64,000 nucleotides of DNA from Burkholderia sp. HI2500 (GTDB taxonomy: Bacteria > Pseudomonadota > Gammaproteobacteria > Burkholderiales > Burkholderiaceae). Shown piece by piece: positions 1-8,118 of the stretch. A program made the position numbers and the translations under genes. Numbering within the stretch: position 1 is the stretch's first letter; every line of letters starts with the position of its first letter. The notes under the pieces are model-generated. The model was not told the origin of the DNA. It was given only the letters and a program-made list of their open reading frames with translations, and made no database searches. The DNA is taken from contig NZ_NKFL01000005.1 of NCBI RefSeq assembly GCF_002223055.1, positions 868,001 to 932,000 on the forward strand, in the 5' to 3' direction.

Positions 1-1206
1 GCCGCCCCGGCCGCGCACGCGGACGACGCGATGATCGTGATTCCGGGGCGCGGCGAGACGGCCGAAACCGCGCTCGCGCACGCCAATGCGGCGAGCGGCG
101 GGCAGTTCGGCGGGAATGCGGCGAACGGCGCGAATGCGGCGACGGCGCCGGGTTCGGGCCTGGCGCCGGACACGGGTCGTGCCGCGAGCGGCGCGGGTGC
201 GGGTGCCGCCGGCGCGTCCGGCGCCGGCTACGCGGCGCAACCGGCCGGCACGATGGTCGTGACGACCGTCCCGCCGCCGGCTCCTGCGCCAGCCGCAGCG
301 CCGCGCCCTGTCTATGCAGCCGCCCGCATGAATGCCGGAACCGGATATGGCGCGCCGCGCGCCGCCGATCCGAACGCGATCGCGACGGTCGTCGCCGGCA
401 CGGCCGAACCCGCATCGAATCCCGTACGGCCGGCCCCGCAGCCGGCCATGACCGCGCGCCTGGCGGCGGCTCGCGCCGCGTCCGCCGCGCCGGCGCCGCG
501 CGCCGTCCCGGTTTCCTCGAACCCAGCCCCGGCGGCCAATGCCGCCAATGCCGCCACCGCGGCCCAGCCCGCGACACCGCCCGGCCAGCAGGATCCCGAG
601 TCGATCCGCCGCACGGCCCTCGCCTTCCTGCAGCAGCAGGTCGCGGGCCTGCCCGGCAAGACCACCACGACGGTCACGACCGCGTTTCCGCGCGGGCTCG
701 CCGCGTGCACGACGCTCGAGCCGTTCATGCCCACCGGCGCGCGCCTGTGGGGCCGCACGACGGTCGGCGTGCGCTGCGCGGGCGAACGGCCGTGGACCGT
801 CTACCTGCAGGCGAAAGTCACCGTGCAGGCCACCTACTACGTCGCCGCGCGCCAGATCGCGCCCGGCGAGCCGCTTTCCGCGGCCGACCTGGTCGCCCGC
901 GACGGCGACCTGACGGTGCTGCCGCTCGCGGTGATCACCGATCCGGCGCAGGCGATCGGCGCGACCGCGCTCGCGCGCATCTCGGCCGGGCTGCCGCTGC
1001 GGCAGGACCTGCTGAAGAGCGCGGCGTCGGTGTCGGCCGGCCAGACGGTGCGGGTGGTCGCGGCCGGGCCCGGTTTCACGATTTCGGCCGAGGGCAGCGC
1101 GCTGGCGAATGCGGCGCCCGGCCAGTCGGTGCGGGTACGGATGGCGGCAGGGCAGATCGTCACGGCGATCGTCAAGGACGCCGGCACCGTGGAAATTCCG
1201 CTATAG
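1..1206 (+). CDS. flgA: Flagellar P-ring assembly chaperone FlgA (5' end missing)
   Basis: FlgA is a periplasmic chaperone for building the flagellar P-ring around the rod. The reading frame is open from the first base of the window and reads AAPAAHADDAMIVIPG, which looks like the end of a signal peptide with a cut after AHA. The true start therefore lies upstream, and the ATG at 31 is not the start. The conserved SAF/FlgA part is at the C-terminus (about nt 590-1206). It includes the YYVAARQIAPGEPLS segment and ends in VKDAGTVEIPL, the usual FlgA ending. Between the signal region and this core lie roughly 170 residues rich in Ala, Gly and Pro, much longer than in enteric FlgA. flgM and flgN follow on the same strand. 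Confidence 0.9.
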   Translation, partial: AAPAAHADDAMIVIPGRGETAETALAHANAASGGQFGGNAANGANAATAPGSGLAPDTGRAASGAGAGAAGASGAGYAAQPAGTMVVTTVPPPAPAPAAAPRPVYAAARMNAGTGYGAPRAADPNAIATVVAGTAEPASNPVRPAPQPAMTARLAAARAASAAPAPRAVPVSSNPAPAANAANAATAAQPATPPGQQDPESIRRTALAFLQQQVAGLPGKTTTTVTTAFPRGLAACTTLEPFMPTGARLWGRTTVGVRCAGERPWTVYLQAKVTVQATYYVAARQIAPGEPLSAADLVARDGDLTVLPLAVITDPAQAIGATALARISAGLPLRQDLLKSAASVSAGQTVRVVAAGPGFTISAEGSALANAAPGQSVRVRMAAGQIVTAIVKDAGTVEIPL

Positions 1207-1269
1207 GGACGGATCTCACGGCAAGAATGTAAAGAATTGTTTATTCGGAGCATTTCGGGCTCGCGATGC

Positions 1270-1296
1270 TAAAGTTCGGGCCGACCCGGCCGTTAT
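1270..1296 (+). promoter_or_regulatory. Sigma-28 (FliA) promoter of flgM
   Basis: TAAAGTTC at 1270-1277, an 11-base spacer, and GCCGTTAT at 1289-1296 match the FliA consensus TAAAGTTT-N11-GCCGATAA at 14 of 16 positions. It sits 29 bases before the flgM start. Known biology supports it, since flgM is commonly a class 3 gene transcribed by sigma-28. The assignment is from sequence only. Confidence 0.8.
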
Positions 1297-1324
1297 CTGG
1301 GTCAAACCGAACAGGAAACCCATC

Positions 1325-1654
1325 GTGAAGATCGATTCCACTCCGAACCCGAGCCCCCTGGCGCCGACCGGCAACGGCGCGACCCGTGCGCAATCCGGCA
1401 CGGCCTCGTCTTCGTCCGCGCAGGCGGCCGATGCGGGGTCGACCGGCGGCGACCGGAGCGTGAACCTGTCGGGTCTGTCCGGCCAGTTGCGCTCGGTATC
1501 CGCGTCCGGCAACGGCGATATCGACACGGGCCTGGTCCAGTCGATCAAGGACGCGCTGAACAACGGCACGCTGACGATCGACGCGAACAAGATCGCCGAC
1601 GGCGTATTGAATACCGCCCGAGAGCTGCTGCAGCAGCAGCGCCCGGGCAACTGA
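1325..1654 (+). CDS. flgM: Anti-sigma-28 factor FlgM
   Basis: FlgM binds sigma-28 (FliA) and holds back late flagellar genes until it is exported through the finished hook-basal body. The start is a GTG at 1325, with AGGAAA at 1313-1318 as ribosome-binding site, giving 109 residues. The N-terminus (KIDSTPNPSPLAP) and middle are Ser/Ala/Gly rich and probably disordered. The C-terminal half, with VQSIKDALNNGTLTIDANKIADGVLNTARELL, is the conserved sigma-binding helical region. A sigma-28 promoter lies just upstream, so the gene is probably self-limiting. A perfect 20-bp palindrome follows the stop. Confidence 0.93.
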   Translation: MKIDSTPNPSPLAPTGNGATRAQSGTASSSSAQAADAGSTGGDRSVNLSGLSGQLRSVSASGNGDIDTGLVQSIKDALNNGTLTIDANKIADGVLNTARELLQQQRPGN

Positions 1655-1655
1655 A

Positions 1656-1675
1656 GCGGGCCTCGCGAGGCCCGC
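1656..1675. other. Perfect 20-bp palindrome after flgM
   Basis: Starting two bases after the flgM stop, GCGGGCCTCG is followed directly by its exact reverse complement. RNA could form a tight GC hairpin. It is followed by a C run rather than T residues, so it is not a typical intrinsic terminator. It may instead be an RNA-end protector, or may partly separate flgM from flgN. Confidence 0.5.
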
Positions 1676-1724
1676 CCCCCCGGTTTGCCGGCGCTACCCG
1701 CGCCGGCGCGACGAGCATGACGCG

Positions 1725-2165
1725 ATGAGAGAAGAGCTGCTGGCCACGGTCAACGACGAACACGCGACGGTCGAAGCGTTCGCGTCCCTGCTTGCGTACG
1801 AGGAAAAGGCGCTGACGACGGCGCAGCCGCTCGAGATGCTGCCCGGGATCGTTGAGAAGAAAAGCGAGCTGATCGACCGGCTCGCGCAGCTCGAACGCAC
1901 GCGCGACACCCAGCTTTCCGCACTCGGCTTTCCGGCCGGCAAGAAGGGGATGGACCAGGCCGCCGAGCGCGATGCCCGCCTCGCCGGCCGCTGGCAGTTG
2001 CTGCAGCAGTCCGCCGAACGCGCGCGCCAGGCCAATGCGAACAACGGGATGCTGATCCGGATCCGGATGGACTACAACGAGCGCGCGCTCGCGGTACTGC
2101 GCTCGGCGCCCGCGCCGGCCGGCATCTACGGCGCCGATGGCCGTGTGTCGGCCCTCACGCGCTGA
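1725..2165 (+). CDS. flgN: Flagellar export chaperone FlgN
   Basis: FlgN is the cytoplasmic chaperone that holds the hook-filament junction proteins FlgK and FlgL before export. The 146-residue protein is helical and charged: MREELLATVNDEHATVEAF starts an amphipathic helix, and the YEEKALTTAQ and IVEKKSELIDRLAQLE segments match the FlgN family pattern. The C-terminus carries the NNGMLIRIRMDYNERALAVL helix expected to bind substrate. It is the third gene of flgA-flgM-flgN. There is no strong ribosome-binding site, so translation may depend on the upstream gene. A short GC hairpin (2184-2198) lies after the stop. Confidence 0.92.
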   Translation: MREELLATVNDEHATVEAFASLLAYEEKALTTAQPLEMLPGIVEKKSELIDRLAQLERTRDTQLSALGFPAGKKGMDQAAERDARLAGRWQLLQQSAERARQANANNGMLIRIRMDYNERALAVLRSAPAPAGIYGADGRVSALTR

Positions 2166-2330
2166 AGCACTGACTGACTGATCGGCGGCAGCGCCGCCAC
2201 CGTACTCCCCCGCCGTTCGCGGCACGCCACGTTTCGACAGACCGGGCCCGAGCCCGGCACCCACGGTCCCTTCCGATACACGGTCGCGCAGCCGCGCGCC
2301 GTCCCGTCACAACAATCAGAAGAGGGCCGC

Positions 2331-3686
2331 ATGCCATATTTCCGCATTCCGTTTTCATCCCGCGTCGCCGCCGTGTCCGCTGTCGCCACGCTGGGCGCCG
2401 CCTTGACGCTCCCCGCCGCGCAGGCCGCCGGCCCCGCGCCGCTGCCCACGCCGACGGGCGACATGTCGCTGTCGCCGGCCGGCCCCGACGTCGTGCCGCC
2501 GTCCGCATCGAGCCCGCCAGGCGCCACGCCGCGCGCGTCCCGCCGCGGCTCCGACACCTACACGTACCTGCGCTGCTGGTACCGGATCGACGCGGACCCG
2601 CTGAAGCCGGCCGCGACCTACGAATGGGCGCGCAACCCGGCCGGCGGCGACTGGTATCGCGTGTCCGGCTACTGGTGGGCGGACGGCATCACGCAGTGGA
2701 AGAACATGTTCTACAGCACGACGCCGCAGGACACGCTCGCCGACGTGTGCCGCAAGACGCTGGCCGCGAAAGGCATCAAGACCGACCTCGTGCAGGCGGT
2801 CGCGGCGAACAACGCGCTGTCGTTCAACTACACGGTGTGGACCATCGACGCCGCGCAGCAGGACGCGCGCGTCAACAAGCTGATCGTGTTCGGCGACAGC
2901 CTGTCCGACACGCAGAACATGTTCAACGCGAGCCAGTGGAAGCTGCCGAACGGCACGAGCTGGAATGCGGGGCGCTTCAGCAACGGCCCGGTGTGGGCCG
3001 AATATCTCGCGAACGCGTTGCGGCTGCCGTTCTACAACTGGGCGATCGGCGGCGCGGCGACCGACCAGTACCTCGTCGTGCCGGGCCTCGTGCAGCAGAT
3101 CGATTCGTGGCGCGAATACATGGATCGCGCGCCGGACTACCGGCCCGCCAACACGCTGTTCGCGGTGTTCGCGGGCGGCAACGACCTGGTGAACTACGGG
3201 CGCTCGCCCGAACAGGCGGCGAATGCGGTGCGCGACAGCCTCGAGCGGCTCGCCGCGGCCGGCGCGACGCGGATCATGCTCGTCACGCTGCCGGACGTGT
3301 CGCGCGCGCCGGTGTTCGCGACCCGCACCGACACCGCGAGCGTGGCCGCGCAGGTGAAGGACTACAACCAGCGCCTCGCGGACGCGGCCGCCGCGCTGCG
3401 CGCCCGCTACGGCGCGACGTTGCGGCTCGAGGTGTTCGATGCGTATGCGTTGTTCGACGACCTGCTGAGCCACCCGGCCCAGTATGGCTTCGACGATGCG
3501 AAGCGTTCGTGCCTCGACATCCCGAAACCGTCGTCGCTCACCTACCTGGGCGCGCAGACGCCGCGTGCGGACTGCCGTGACCCGGCGCGCTTCGTGTTCT
3601 GGGACACGCTGCACCCGACCACGCGCACGCACGCGTGGCTCGCCGAGCGGATCGCGCCGTTCGTGCGGGCACGCCTGCTGAACTGA
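2331..3686 (+). CDS. Secreted SGNH/GDSL lipase-esterase, thermolabile-hemolysin type
   Basis: This is a probable secreted lipase, phospholipase or acyltransferase of the GDSL/SGNH hydrolase superfamily. Residues 1-33 form a signal peptide ending AQA-AG. After a Pro-rich linker and a Trp/Tyr-rich N-terminal domain (about 75-180), the catalytic blocks are clear: GDSLSD with Ser190, a glycine block (IGGAATDQ near 240), GGND with Asn284, and FWDTLHPT with Asp425 and His428. The N-terminal extension before the GDSL block resembles the lecithin-dependent/thermolabile hemolysin group, but substrate cannot be read from sequence. At 451 residues it is long for a plain GDSL esterase. It follows flgN after 165 bp with no flagellar promoter visible, so it is probably independent. 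Confidence 0.85.
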   Translation: MPYFRIPFSSRVAAVSAVATLGAALTLPAAQAAGPAPLPTPTGDMSLSPAGPDVVPPSASSPPGATPRASRRGSDTYTYLRCWYRIDADPLKPAATYEWARNPAGGDWYRVSGYWWADGITQWKNMFYSTTPQDTLADVCRKTLAAKGIKTDLVQAVAANNALSFNYTVWTIDAAQQDARVNKLIVFGDSLSDTQNMFNASQWKLPNGTSWNAGRFSNGPVWAEYLANALRLPFYNWAIGGAATDQYLVVPGLVQQIDSWREYMDRAPDYRPANTLFAVFAGGNDLVNYGRSPEQAANAVRDSLERLAAAGATRIMLVTLPDVSRAPVFATRTDTASVAAQVKDYNQRLADAAAALRARYGATLRLEVFDAYALFDDLLSHPAQYGFDDAKRSCLDIPKPSSLTYLGAQTPRADCRDPARFVFWDTLHPTTRTHAWLAERIAPFVRARLLN

Positions 3687-3705
3687 CCGGCGCGGGCGGC
3701 CGTGC

Positions 3706-5574
3706 CTACAGCAGCGGACACGCGGTGACCTGCGTGCCGCGCTCCACGCACAGCCGCTCGTAGTCGCGCAGGTACGCGCGCTCGTCGTCGTCCAGCAGGT
3801 CGAGATCGATCAGGTCCCAGTCGTAGCCGACCGTCACGATGTTCTCGAACGTGACGGTGTCCGGCTGCGCGTCGTCTTGGCGGATGATCACGATGTTCTC
3901 GATCCGCACGCCGCCCTTGCCCGGCACATAGATGCCCGGCTCGACCGAGATCACCGCATTCGGCACGAGCCCGTACTTGGCGCCCGGCGCGAACCGCACG
4001 CCGCCCTCGTGCACGTGGATCCCGACGCCGTGCCCGGTGCCGTGGCCGAAATCGTGGCCGTGGTCGCGGCACACCTGCCGCACGAGCGCATCGACGTCGC
4101 CGCCCGTCGCGGTGCTCGGAAAGCGCGTGACGAGCCCCTTGATGCAGGCCTTCAGCGCGACCGTGTAGATCTCGCGCTGCCACGGCTGCGCGACCGTTTC
4201 CGGCCGGGTCCGGCGCAGCACCACACGGGTGCAGTCCGTCGCGAAGCCGGCTTCGTAGTACGCGCCGCTGTCGAGCAGCACGAGTTCGCCTTCCGTCAGC
4301 TCGACGTCCGCGCTCGCCGCGGTGTAATGCGCGAACGCGCTGTTCGCGCCGTTCGCCGCGATCGACGGAAACGTCAGCGCCACCGCCGAGCGTGCGCCGT
4401 ACGCGTCGTTGATCGTGCGAGCCAGATCGTATTCGGTGTGGCGCGCGCCCGGCTCGCCGGCCTTCGCCCAGCGCATCGTCTCGGCGATCGCCGCGGAGCT
4501 GCGCGCGAACGCGTCGCGGAACTGGTCGAGCACCGCCGGCGTCTTGCTGGCCCGCATCGCCTCGACCGGGTTGAAGTCGGCCTGCCGCGCGTGCGGCCAC
4601 ACCCGCTTCACCGCGTCGACGAGCGCGCAGTTCACCGACTCGAAGCCGTAGCACACGTGCTCGACGTCGAACTGCGCGAGAAAGCGCTCGAGCGCCGCGA
4701 CATCGCGCCGGATCACGTGCAGCGCCGGATACGACGCGAGCGTGACCTCGCAGCGGTCGCAGCCTTCCGGCAGGAACAACGCCACCTGGCCGCCGACCGC
4801 GAACAGGAAGCCGAGGTGCGACGACGCATTCGGGATGTGATAGCCGCGGCTGTTCAGCAGGTACGCGAGATCGTCCGACGCGCAGGTGAAGAACGCGGTC
4901 TTGCCGTCCGGCGCGCCGGTATGCGCGGCGAGCCGGCGGTTCAGCGTGTCGAGGTTCTGCGCAACGCTCAGGCCGGTCGCCGACTCAGGCACTTCGAAGA
5001 TCGGCCGCTCGACGACCCAGCCCGGCAGCGCGATCGCGCGATCGATCTCCCGGTCGACGAGGCTCGTCCAGTCGAGCGACGCGGCCTGCGTCTGTTCGAA
5101 CAGACGATCGCGCTGCGCGACGCTGACCCGCCGCGCGTCGTAGCCGACCCGCGCGAGCCGGCTGCCGTGCGCGACCAGCCAGTCGGCCATCGCCTGCCAG
5201 ATCGTCACGTTCATCCCGAGCTTCTCGATGCGCACGCGCGCCGGATCGCACTGCTGCTCGGCCTGCAGGTGATAGCGGCCGTCGACGAACAGCACGAACG
5301 GGGGCAGATCGAGTGCCTGCGCGGTCGCCGCGCTCAGGAAGATCCCGCAGCCGGCCGAGCCGTCGAAACCCGACACCGCGTAGCGCGGATTGTTGGCGAG
5401 CGGCAGGTACTCGGTCACGTATTCGTCCTGCGACGTGACCAGCACCGCGTCGAGCCGCGCCGCATCGAGCAGGCGCGACAGGCCCGCCTGCGTGTCGACG
5501 ACGGATGCGTCGTACGGGGGAAGGCCGGAGAAGCTGTATTTCAGTCGATCGATCATCGGAAGCCCGTTATGCAT
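3706..5574 (-). CDS. Xaa-Pro aminopeptidase (large aminopeptidase P, M24B)
   Basis: The enzyme removes an N-terminal residue preceding proline from peptides, using two divalent metal ions. At 622 residues it is the large, three-domain form (two creatinase-like N-terminal domains plus a pita-bread catalytic domain), not the roughly 440-residue PepP. Metal ligands are in place: Asp435 and Asp447 (LLDSGAYYEAGFATDCTR), His515 (HGTGHGVG), Glu545 (VEPGIY) and Glu559 (VRIENIV). An in-frame ATG at 5556 would give 616 residues; neither start has a strong ribosome-binding site. It is divergent from the XRE-cupin regulator, and the shared upstream region carries a good sigma-70 promoter for this gene. 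Confidence 0.9.
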   Translation of the reverse strand: MHNGLPMIDRLKYSFSGLPPYDASVVDTQAGLSRLLDAARLDAVLVTSQDEYVTEYLPLANNPRYAVSGFDGSAGCGIFLSAATAQALDLPPFVLFVDGRYHLQAEQQCDPARVRIEKLGMNVTIWQAMADWLVAHGSRLARVGYDARRVSVAQRDRLFEQTQAASLDWTSLVDREIDRAIALPGWVVERPIFEVPESATGLSVAQNLDTLNRRLAAHTGAPDGKTAFFTCASDDLAYLLNSRGYHIPNASSHLGFLFAVGGQVALFLPEGCDRCEVTLASYPALHVIRRDVAALERFLAQFDVEHVCYGFESVNCALVDAVKRVWPHARQADFNPVEAMRASKTPAVLDQFRDAFARSSAAIAETMRWAKAGEPGARHTEYDLARTINDAYGARSAVALTFPSIAANGANSAFAHYTAASADVELTEGELVLLDSGAYYEAGFATDCTRVVLRRTRPETVAQPWQREIYTVALKACIKGLVTRFPSTATGGDVDALVRQVCRDHGHDFGHGTGHGVGIHVHEGGVRFAPGAKYGLVPNAVISVEPGIYVPGKGGVRIENIVIIRQDDAQPDTVTFENIVTVGYDWDLIDLDLLDDDERAYLRDYERLCVERGTQVTACPLL

Positions 5575-5714
5575 TGTTGTCGGCGGCCGGCGGTGACGCG
5601 GCGGGGTGCAGGCCCGAGGCAGGCCTGATGCGGCACGGCGCCGCTGCAGGTGGACGTTCGGCCCGGCGCGGCACGGCGCCGGACCGCCGTGCCGTTCCGG
5701 CAGCAGTCCTTGAA

Positions 5715-5810
5715 AAAATTTTCGTCCCACTTAACTTTTTTTGATACGCGCGACAGAATCTAGAACACGCCGAAATTGAGGTCAAGCTAAAATTTTCGTA
5801 GGGCTAAAAT
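5715..5810. promoter_or_regulatory. AT-rich divergent control region with repeated motifs
   Basis: The otherwise GC-rich gap between the aminopeptidase and the XRE-cupin gene (5575-5991) holds an AT-rich core. AAAATTTTCGT occurs at 5715-5725 and again at 5789-5799. GCTAAAAT occurs at 5786-5793 and 5803-5810, so the second AAAATTTTCGT overlaps this direct repeat. They flank or overlap the aminopeptidase promoter, a natural place for regulator binding. That the neighbouring XRE-cupin protein binds here is inference. Confidence 0.4.
5757..5785 (-). promoter_or_regulatory. Sigma-70 promoter for the aminopeptidase gene
   Basis: Read on the minus strand, TTGACC (5785-5780) and TAGATT (5762-5757) are separated by exactly 17 bases. 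This is a good -35/-10 pair pointing toward the aminopeptidase, leaving a leader of about 175 bases. Confidence 0.55.
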
Positions 5811-5991
5811 CGGCGCGGCGCCTGCGCATCCCGGCACAACGCGACATGCATTCTCCCGGCGACACGGCGCGGTACAATGCGCCGGCATCGCCGCCCCGAC
5901 GGCCGTGCTTCGTGCGAGGCGCGGAAATCACCGTCCGGCGACTGCACCGCCCGTCCGCTCGCCTCCCGACTCGTTGTCACGAAAGAGATTC

Positions 5992-6777
5992 ATGGATTCA
6001 GACATCATGCGTATCGGCCAGCGCATTCGCCGCCTGCGCCGGGAAGCGAAGAAGACGCTGCTGGAAGTCGCGACCGAGGCGAAGCTGTCGGTCGGGTTCC
6101 TGTCCCAGGTCGAGCGCCACCTCACGGGCATCTCGCTGTCGTCGCTCGTCAACGTCGCGAAGGCACTCGGCGTGCCGCTCGGCGCGCTGATCGACCAGCC
6201 GCGTCAGGCCCAGCCCGATTCGTACGAGGGTCGCCGCAAGCCGTACGCGCTCGACGCCAGGTCGCAGTGGTACGAACGCCTCTCCACCACGTTCGACGGC
6301 AGCCAGATCAACGCGCTCAAGGTGCAGATGATGGAAGGCTACCGCTCGGAATGGGTCGCGCACGGCGGCGACGAATTCGTGTACGTGCTGGCCGGCCGGA
6401 TCTGCTACACGGTCGGCAAGAAGGATTACCCGCTGTCGCCCGGCGACTCGCTGCACTTCGACGCGCGCAAGCGGCATCGGGTCGCCAACGTGGGCGACGG
6501 GCCGGCCGAGGTGATCGCGGTCGGCACGCTGCCGCTGTTCGACGACCGTGGCGCCGGGTTCGTGTCGGCGACGATGGACGTCGGTAAGCCGGCGCCCGCC
6601 GCACGTGCGACGCCGGGCGAGCCGCGCGTGAGCCGCCGTGGGCCGGCGCCCAAGCGGGCGGAACGCGAGCGCGACGCCGGCGCGGCGGGAAAGGAAAAGA
6701 AGGCCGTGGCCAAGCCGCGCGCATCCGCCGGCAAACGCCCGGCGGCCGCGAAGCCGGCGCGCAAGAAGAAGTCGTAA
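5992..6777 (+). CDS. XRE-cupin transcriptional regulator with basic C-terminal tail
   Basis: This 261-residue regulator has an N-terminal helix-turn-helix of the XRE family (residues 7-62, with KLSVGFLSQVERHLTGISLS), a linker, and a C-terminal cupin sensor barrel (about 112-180, HGGDEFVYVLAG and LSPGDSLHFDARKRHR). Residues 199-261 form a Lys/Ala/Pro-rich tail ending PARKKKS that resembles the histone-H1-like tails of some beta-proteobacterial proteins. The ATG at 5992 is chosen because AAAGAGA lies just before it. The start 87 bases upstream would add a non-conserved Arg/Pro stretch. Family members often control small-molecule or amino acid metabolism, so the divergent aminopeptidase is a candidate target. 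Confidence 0.88.
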   Translation: MDSDIMRIGQRIRRLRREAKKTLLEVATEAKLSVGFLSQVERHLTGISLSSLVNVAKALGVPLGALIDQPRQAQPDSYEGRRKPYALDARSQWYERLSTTFDGSQINALKVQMMEGYRSEWVAHGGDEFVYVLAGRICYTVGKKDYPLSPGDSLHFDARKRHRVANVGDGPAEVIAVGTLPLFDDRGAGFVSATMDVGKPAPAARATPGEPRVSRRGPAPKRAERERDAGAAGKEKKAVAKPRASAGKRPAAAKPARKKKS

Positions 6778-6821
6778 CGGTTGCCGGGGAGGCAGACGCA
6801 AGGCGCGCGCCCTTCCCGCCG

Positions 6822-6886
6822 GCCCTATTCGCCGCCCCTATTCGCCGCCCCTATTCGCCGCCCCTATTCGCCGGCCCTATTCGCCG
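6822..6886. repeat. Five tandem 13-bp repeats at the 3' end of cca
   Basis: The unit CCCCTATTCGCCG is repeated five times head to tail at 6822-6834, 6835-6847, 6848-6860, 6861-6873 and 6874-6886. The outer two copies begin with G instead of C. The cca stop codon (TAG, 6879-6877) lies in the copy nearest the gene, and the other four extend into the gap before the convergent regulator gene. The unit is not a multiple of three, and each copy carries a TAG on the minus strand. Confidence 0.9.
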
Positions 6887-8118
6887 ATCTCGAGCGCGTG
6901 CGCGACGGCCTCGATCCGTGCGCGATGCACGGCGTCCTTGATCTTCTCCGTATCGTTGCCGATGCCGCGCGCGATTGCCCCGGCATCGACGCTGCGCGCG
7001 GCCGCGAGCGCAACGCGCAGCCGCTCGGCCTGCGGATACGGCTGGGTGTCGAGCCCGAGCCGCCCGCGCGCATCCGATTCGCACGCCTGCAGCATCTCGG
7101 CGAACCGCGCCGGCTTGCGCAGCGCGTCGCTGCGCTCGAACAGCCGCACCAGCGCGGCCGCGCCCATCTCCATCACGCGATGCAGGTTGCCGTGCTCGCG
7201 CGCGACGACCAGCGCGAGATCGCGGCATTCGTTCGGCACGCGCAGCCGCTCGCACAACGGCTTGAGCAGGTCGACGCTGCGCCCCTCGTGGCCGACGTGG
7301 CGCGGCAGCACGTCGGCGGGCGTCGTCGCCTTGCCGAGATCGTGCGTGAGCGCCGCGAAGCGCACCGGCAGCGAATAGCCCTGCTTCGCCGCATAGTCGA
7401 CGACCATCATCACGTGCACGCCCGTGTCGACTTCCGGGTGGTAGTCGGCGCGCTGCGGCACGCCCCACAACGCATCGACCTCGGGCAGGATGCGCGCGAG
7501 CGCGCCGCACTCGCGCAGCACCGCGAACATCCGCGACGGCTTCGCCTCCATCAGCCCGCGCGCGATTTCCTGCCACACGCGCTCGGGCACGAGCGCGTCG
7601 ACCTCGCCCGCCTCGACCATCCGCCGCATCAGCGCGAGCGTTTCGTCCGCGACCGTGAAATCCGCGAACCGCGCGGCGAAGCGCGCGATGCGCAGGATCC
7701 GCACCGGATCCTCGACGAACGCGTCGCTCACGTGCCGGAACACGCGCGCGCGCAGGTCGGCCTGCCCGTCGAACGGATCGATCACGGGCCCGACGAGCTC
7801 GCCCTCCGGGCTCACCTCGCGCGCCATCGCGTTGATCGTCAGGTCACGCCGCGCGAGATCCTCGTCGAGCGTCACGTCCGGCGCGTAATGGAACTGGAAG
7901 CCGTGATAGCCGGCCGCCGTCTTGCGCTCGGTGCGCGCGAGCGCGTACTCCTCCTGCGTGCGCGGATGCAGGAATACCGGGAAATCCTTGCCGACCGGCC
8001 GGAACCCCTGCGCGGCCATCTGCTCGGGGGTCGCGCCCACCACCACGTAGTCGCGGTCCTGCACGGGCACGCCGAGCAGTTCGTCGCGGATGGCGCCGCC
8101 TACTGCGTAGATATTCAT
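6877..8118 (-). CDS. cca: CCA tRNA nucleotidyltransferase (multifunctional, with HD domain)
   Basis: The enzyme adds or repairs the 3'-CCA end of tRNAs from CTP and ATP. The 413-residue protein has the class II nucleotidyltransferase signatures: GGAIRD at 7-12, the DRD metal-binding pair at 21-23, and the RRDLTINAMA block near residue 110. The C-terminal half carries an HD domain (FAALTHDLGKATT) typical of the proteobacterial multifunctional form, which also has phosphohydrolase activity. Its ATG overlaps the stop of the upstream GST gene in an ATGA arrangement, so the two are translationally coupled. The stop codon lies inside a 13-bp tandem repeat. Confidence 0.95.
   Translation of the reverse strand: MNIYAVGGAIRDELLGVPVQDRDYVVVGATPEQMAAQGFRPVGKDFPVFLHPRTQEEYALARTERKTAAGYHGFQFHYAPDVTLDEDLARRDLTINAMAREVSPEGELVGPVIDPFDGQADLRARVFRHVSDAFVEDPVRILRIARFAARFADFTVADETLALMRRMVEAGEVDALVPERVWQEIARGLMEAKPSRMFAVLRECGALARILPEVDALWGVPQRADYHPEVDTGVHVMMVVDYAAKQGYSLPVRFAALTHDLGKATTPADVLPRHVGHEGRSVDLLKPLCERLRVPNECRDLALVVAREHGNLHRVMEMGAAALVRLFERSDALRKPARFAEMLQACESDARGRLGLDTQPYPQAERLRVALAAARSVDAGAIARGIGNDTEKIKDAVHRARIEAVAHALEIGE

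Noticed and set aside
31..1206. flgA starting at the first ATG in the window
   Set aside because: The frame is open to base 1 with signal-peptide-like sequence before that ATG, so the gene begins upstream.
3877..5628. Long open frame (583 codons) on the plus strand
   Set aside because: It is a high-GC shadow of the aminopeptidase gene, Arg-rich with no known domain, while the other strand encodes clear metal ligands.
6822..6886. Possible CRISPR array from regular repeats
   Set aside because: The 13-bp units are directly adjacent with no spacers, and no cas genes are near; it is a minisatellite.
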